Part shown: piece after piece, positions 5,813-7,567 of the stretch | How positions within the stretch are numbered: position 1 is the first letter of the stretch | How the letters are laid out: each line of letters starts with the position of its first letter | Source: Clostridiales bacterium | Lineage (GTDB): Bacteria > Bacillota > Sulfobacillia > UBA995 > UBA9673 | Direction: 5' to 3' | DNA length: 7,567 nucleotides | Assembly (NCBI GenBank): GCA_003541445.1 | Contig: DPMO01000046.1 | Location: 1 to 7,567, forward strand | Position numbers and translations under genes: made by a program | The notes under the pieces: generated by a model | Told to the model about the DNA's origin: nothing | Databases searched by the model: none | The model's input: only the letters and a program-made list of their open reading frames with translations

Positions 5813-7183
5813 GTGGACGGCACAGGGAGCGCCTCCCCGCAATTCCTCCTGCTGGCCACGACGAACCCGGGCAAGGTCCGGGAGGCCGGGCCCCTCCTGG
5901 CGCCGGCGACCTCGCGCCTCGGCCTCACCGTACGTGTCCTCCAGCCGGGCGACGCCGAGGGGCTCAGCGAGGACCGGGAGACCTTCGCCGGGAACGCCGT
6001 GACCAAGGCCCTCTGGGCGGCCCGGCGTTTCGGCCTCCCCAGCCTCGGCGAGGACTCCGGGCTGGAGGTCGACGCCCTGTCAGGAGCGCCCGGGGTCCGG
6101 TCGGCCCGCTTCAGCGGCGGGGGCACGGAGGAGAACATCCGCCTTCTGCTCGAGAGGCTCGCAGGGGTCCCCGATGCCCGGCGGACGGCCCGGTTCCGCG
6201 CCGCCGCGGCCCTCAAGGCCCCTGGCGGCCCCCTCTTCATCTCCGAGGGGCTCACCGAAGGGGTCATCCTCACCGAACCCCGGGGGGACGGGGGGTTCGG
6301 CTACGACCCGGTCTTCCTGTCGGCGGACCTGGGCCGGTCCTTCGCTGAGGTCTCTCGCGAGGAGAAGAGCCGTGTGAGCCACCGGGCGAGGGCTCTGCGG
6401 GCTCTCAGAGGATACCTTTTCGAGGTGTTCGGGGACCGGGACTTCACCGCGGGTGGGTCCGACGGCGGGCTGGTGCCGGGCCACGCTCGGTGTCTGGCCG
6501 ACCTGTCCGAGGCCGGCGTCTCCGGGGGCCTCCTTTCCCATCTCGTGGCCGTCGGGAGGGTCGCGCGCGAGGCGGCCCTGCTCCTTGCTGAGAACGGGCA
6601 GGACGTGGACCCCGCGGCGGCCGCGGCGGCGGGCCTCCTCCACGATGTCGGGAAGAGCGCCGGCGTCGGTCGGGAGCTTCCGGGTCGGGCCGGAGGTCCG
6701 CCGCCGGGCGTCTGCGCCCACGCCTGGGTGTCCGCGGAGTGGCTCCGCCGGCGGGGCTACGCCCGGAAGGTCACGCGGCCGGTCATGGTCCACGGGCTCG
6801 ATTCGCTCTCGAGCGACCGGTTCTACCCGGCGACCTGGGAGGAGAAGGTCGTCGTTCTTTCGGACAAGCTTGTTGAAGACCGCTTCGTCGGTCTGTCGAA
6901 AAGAATCGACGGCCTGAGACGCCGCCATCCGGAGGCGGCGGACGTCATCGAGCGTTCGGAGCCGTACCTCCGGCGCATCGAGGCCGAGGTCGCCCGCGCG
7001 TGCGGTGTCACAGCCGAGGAACTCGGGCGCCACCTGGCCTCGGTCCTGGCGGTCGAGGTCCTCCCGGCCGGTGCGGGGGCCCGGGAGGCGGAGGCCGCCG
7101 GCGTTGACCGGTCCGCGCGGGCGCTTTATACTGGGCTCGCCGGGCCTCGGCTCGACGTGCCCGGCGACACTCCAGACACATGA
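5813..7183 (+). CDS. XTP/dITP pyrophosphatase (RdgB/HAM1) fused to an HD-domain hydrolase
   Basis: The 456-residue protein has two parts. Residues 1-204 are a complete RdgB/HAM1 enzyme, which hydrolyses dITP, ITP and XTP to monophosphates: TTNPGK (16-21), FAGNAVTKA (58-66), GEDSGLEVDALSGAPGVRS with catalytic D81, GYDP (163-166) and SHRA (189-192). Residues about 225-400 form an HD-type metal hydrolase with H243, H277-D278 in LLHDVGK, H303, H327 and D351 in LSDKLVEDRF. A short linker, about 205-235, joins them. The frame is continuous and no internal start with a good binding site is seen at the junction, so a real fusion is likelier than two genes. The GTG at 5813 is the only start near the RdgB N-terminus; its binding site (TAGGG, 8 bases away) is weak. 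The HD substrate is unknown; a nucleotide or nucleotide-like phosphate is plausible. Bacillus has separate genes here. Confidence 0.9.
   Translation: MDGTGSASPQFLLLATTNPGKVREAGPLLAPATSRLGLTVRVLQPGDAEGLSEDRETFAGNAVTKALWAARRFGLPSLGEDSGLEVDALSGAPGVRSARFSGGGTEENIRLLLERLAGVPDARRTARFRAAAALKAPGGPLFISEGLTEGVILTEPRGDGGFGYDPVFLSADLGRSFAEVSREEKSRVSHRARALRALRGYLFEVFGDRDFTAGGSDGGLVPGHARCLADLSEAGVSGGLLSHLVAVGRVAREAALLLAENGQDVDPAAAAAAGLLHDVGKSAGVGRELPGRAGGPPPGVCAHAWVSAEWLRRRGYARKVTRPVMVHGLDSLSSDRFYPATWEEKVVVLSDKLVEDRFVGLSKRIDGLRRRHPEAADVIERSEPYLRRIEAEVARACGVTAEELGRHLASVLAVEVLPAGAGAREAEAAGVDRSARALYTGLAGPRLDVPGDTPDT
7104..7132 (+). promoter_or_regulatory. Sigma-70/sigma-A-type promoter for tRNA-Pro, inside the rdgB-HD coding end
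   Basis: TTGACC (7104-7109) and TATACT (7127-7132) are separated by exactly 17 bases; each hexamer differs from consensus at one position. Transcription would start near 7139, about 48 bases before tRNA-Pro. It lies wholly within the last 27 codons of the upstream gene. Confidence 0.85.
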
Positions 7184-7186
7184 GGG

Positions 7187-7263
7187 CGGGGCGTAGCGCA
7201 GTTTGGCAGCGCGCCTGCTTTGGGAGCAGGAGGTCCCGGGTTCAAATCCCGGCGCCCCGACCA
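7187..7263 (+). tRNA. tRNA-Pro (anticodon UGG)
   Basis: A full cloverleaf is visible. The acceptor stem pairs CGGGGCG (7187-7193) with CGCCCCG (7253-7259), then discriminator A and encoded CCA (7261-7263). The anticodon stem pairs CCTGC (7214-7218) with GCAGG (7226-7230) around the loop TTTGGGA, anticodon TGG at 7221-7223. The T arm is CCGGG-TTCAAAT-CCCGG. The C1-G72 first pair fits bacterial tRNA-Pro. It begins 4 bases after the rdgB-HD stop and reads CCA codons and, through wobble, the other proline codons. Confidence 0.97.
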
Positions 7264-7289
7264 TGTTTGATTTCTGTTTCGAGGCTCCG

Positions 7290-7333
7290 AGACGGCCCGC
7301 CTGGTCGCGTCGGACCTCGGCCGTCTGTTCTTT
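7290..7333 (+). terminator. Probable terminator after tRNA-Pro
   Basis: AGACGGCC (7290-7297) pairs perfectly with GGCCGTCT (7319-7326), with an inner GGTC (7303-7306)/GACC (7313-7316) helix, followed by GTTCTTT. The T-rich tail overlaps the -35 of the next promoter. The T tract is short and interrupted, so termination may be partial. Confidence 0.6.
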
Positions 7334-7361
7334 GACGCTGATTTCCGGCGCGTGCTATACT
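7332..7361 (+). promoter_or_regulatory. Sigma-70/sigma-A-type promoter for tRNA-Gly
   Basis: TTGACG (7332-7337) and TATACT (7356-7361) are 18 bases apart, with an extended -10 TG at 7353-7354. Transcription would begin near 7368, giving a leader of about 85 bases before tRNA-Gly. Confidence 0.85.
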
Positions 7362-7374
7362 ATATTCTGCGCTT

Positions 7375-7446
7375 CGAGGCCGACATCGACGTGGTTTCGC
7401 GGCCTCGGTGTCCGCGTGGAGAAGAGTCTTCTGGAGACACACGGAC
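7375..7446 (+). other. Folded leader RNA upstream of tRNA-Gly
   Basis: Two hairpins fill the leader. CGAGGCCG (7375-7382) pairs with CGGCCTCG (7400-7407). GTCCGCGTG (7410-7418) pairs with CACACGGAC (7438-7446) with one C-A mismatch, and encloses a tight hairpin AGAAG (7420-7424)/CTTCT (7428-7432). Neither is followed by a T tract, so they do not look like terminators. They may be processing signals for the tRNA precursor. Confidence 0.5.
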
Positions 7447-7452
7447 CTGCGG

Positions 7453-7526
7453 GCGGGTGTAGCCTAATGGTAGGGCGGGAGCCTTCCAAGCTCCTAGCGT
7501 GGGTTCGATTCCCATCACCCGCTCCA
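7453..7526 (+). tRNA. tRNA-Gly (anticodon UCC)
   Basis: The acceptor stem pairs GCGGGTG (7453-7459) with CACCCGC (7516-7522), then discriminator T and encoded CCA (7524-7526). The anticodon stem pairs GGAGC (7478-7482) with GCTCC (7490-7494) around CTTCCAA, anticodon TCC at 7485-7487. The T loop is TTCGATT. It reads GGA and GGG glycine codons. Confidence 0.97.
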
Positions 7527-7548
7527 TGTTTTTTGAGGTTTCGAGGGT

Positions 7549-7567
7549 GCGCCTGTAGCTCAGTGGA
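7549..7567 (+). tRNA. 5' end of a third tRNA, cut by the window edge (possibly tRNA-Arg)
   Basis: GCGCCTG followed by TAGCTCAGTGGA is a 7-base acceptor 5' strand, T8-A9-type junction and the start of a D arm. It begins 22 bases after tRNA-Gly with no promoter between, so the two are likely co-transcribed. The opening resembles bacterial tRNA-Arg genes, but the anticodon is outside the window, so the identity is a guess. Confidence 0.8.

Noticed and set aside
6080..7264. 394-residue minus-strand frame beginning MVGAPGFEPGTSCSQSRRA
   Set aside because: Its N-terminus is the antisense translation of tRNA-Pro, a well-known source of false database proteins. The rest mirrors the GC-rich rdgB-HD gene.
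1..7567. CRISPR array, insertion sequence, prophage or defence system
   Set aside because: No spaced direct repeats, transposase, integrase or phage-like reading frame is visible. The tRNA cluster could serve as an integration target, but no attachment-site duplication is seen in the window.

Overview
The window reads as chromosomal housekeeping DNA from a strongly GC-rich member of the Bacillota (Firmicutes). The case rests on an IreB/UPF0297 protein (a family known from Bacillota), an amidase carrying Bacillota-style copper-amine-oxidase-N repeats plus AMIN domains, strong GGAGG-type ribosome binding sites, and heavy GTG/TTG start use. No insertion sequence, phage gene, CRISPR array or defence system is visible. 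All protein genes and RNAs lie on the + strand.

Layout: (1) 1-100, a possible 3' tail of an unidentified upstream gene, then an AT-richer stretch with inverted repeats. (2) 236-1206, the trans-translation pair smpB and ssrA (tmRNA, 818-1165, encoded tag ANESYALAA) with an extended -10 promoter between them and a strong intrinsic terminator after ssrA. (3) 1409-1672, ireB, a small regulator of cell-wall homeostasis. (4) 1859-3856, a secreted multidomain N-acetylmuramoyl-L-alanine amidase. (5) 3987-7183, a compact cluster murI (glutamate racemase), rph (RNase PH) and an rdgB-type nucleotide pyrophosphatase fused in frame to an HD-domain hydrolase. (6) 7187 to the end, a tRNA cluster: Pro(UGG), Gly(UCC) and the first 19 bases of a third tRNA, with two near-consensus sigma-70/sigma-A promoters, one of them inside the 3' end of the rdgB-HD gene.

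How the parts fit: smpB and tmRNA rescue stalled ribosomes and tag the products. ireB, the amidase and murI all concern peptidoglycan (regulation, hydrolysis, D-Glu supply). rph trims tRNA 3' ends and lies just upstream of tRNA genes. RdgB removes inosine/xanthosine triphosphates. The murI-rph-rdgB neighbourhood is a familiar Bacillota arrangement.

I do not see an undescribed system. The points most worth following are the RdgB-HD fusion, the tight promoter/terminator packing in the tRNA cluster with a folded leader before tRNA-Gly, and the fact that none of the six protein genes appears to start with ATG.
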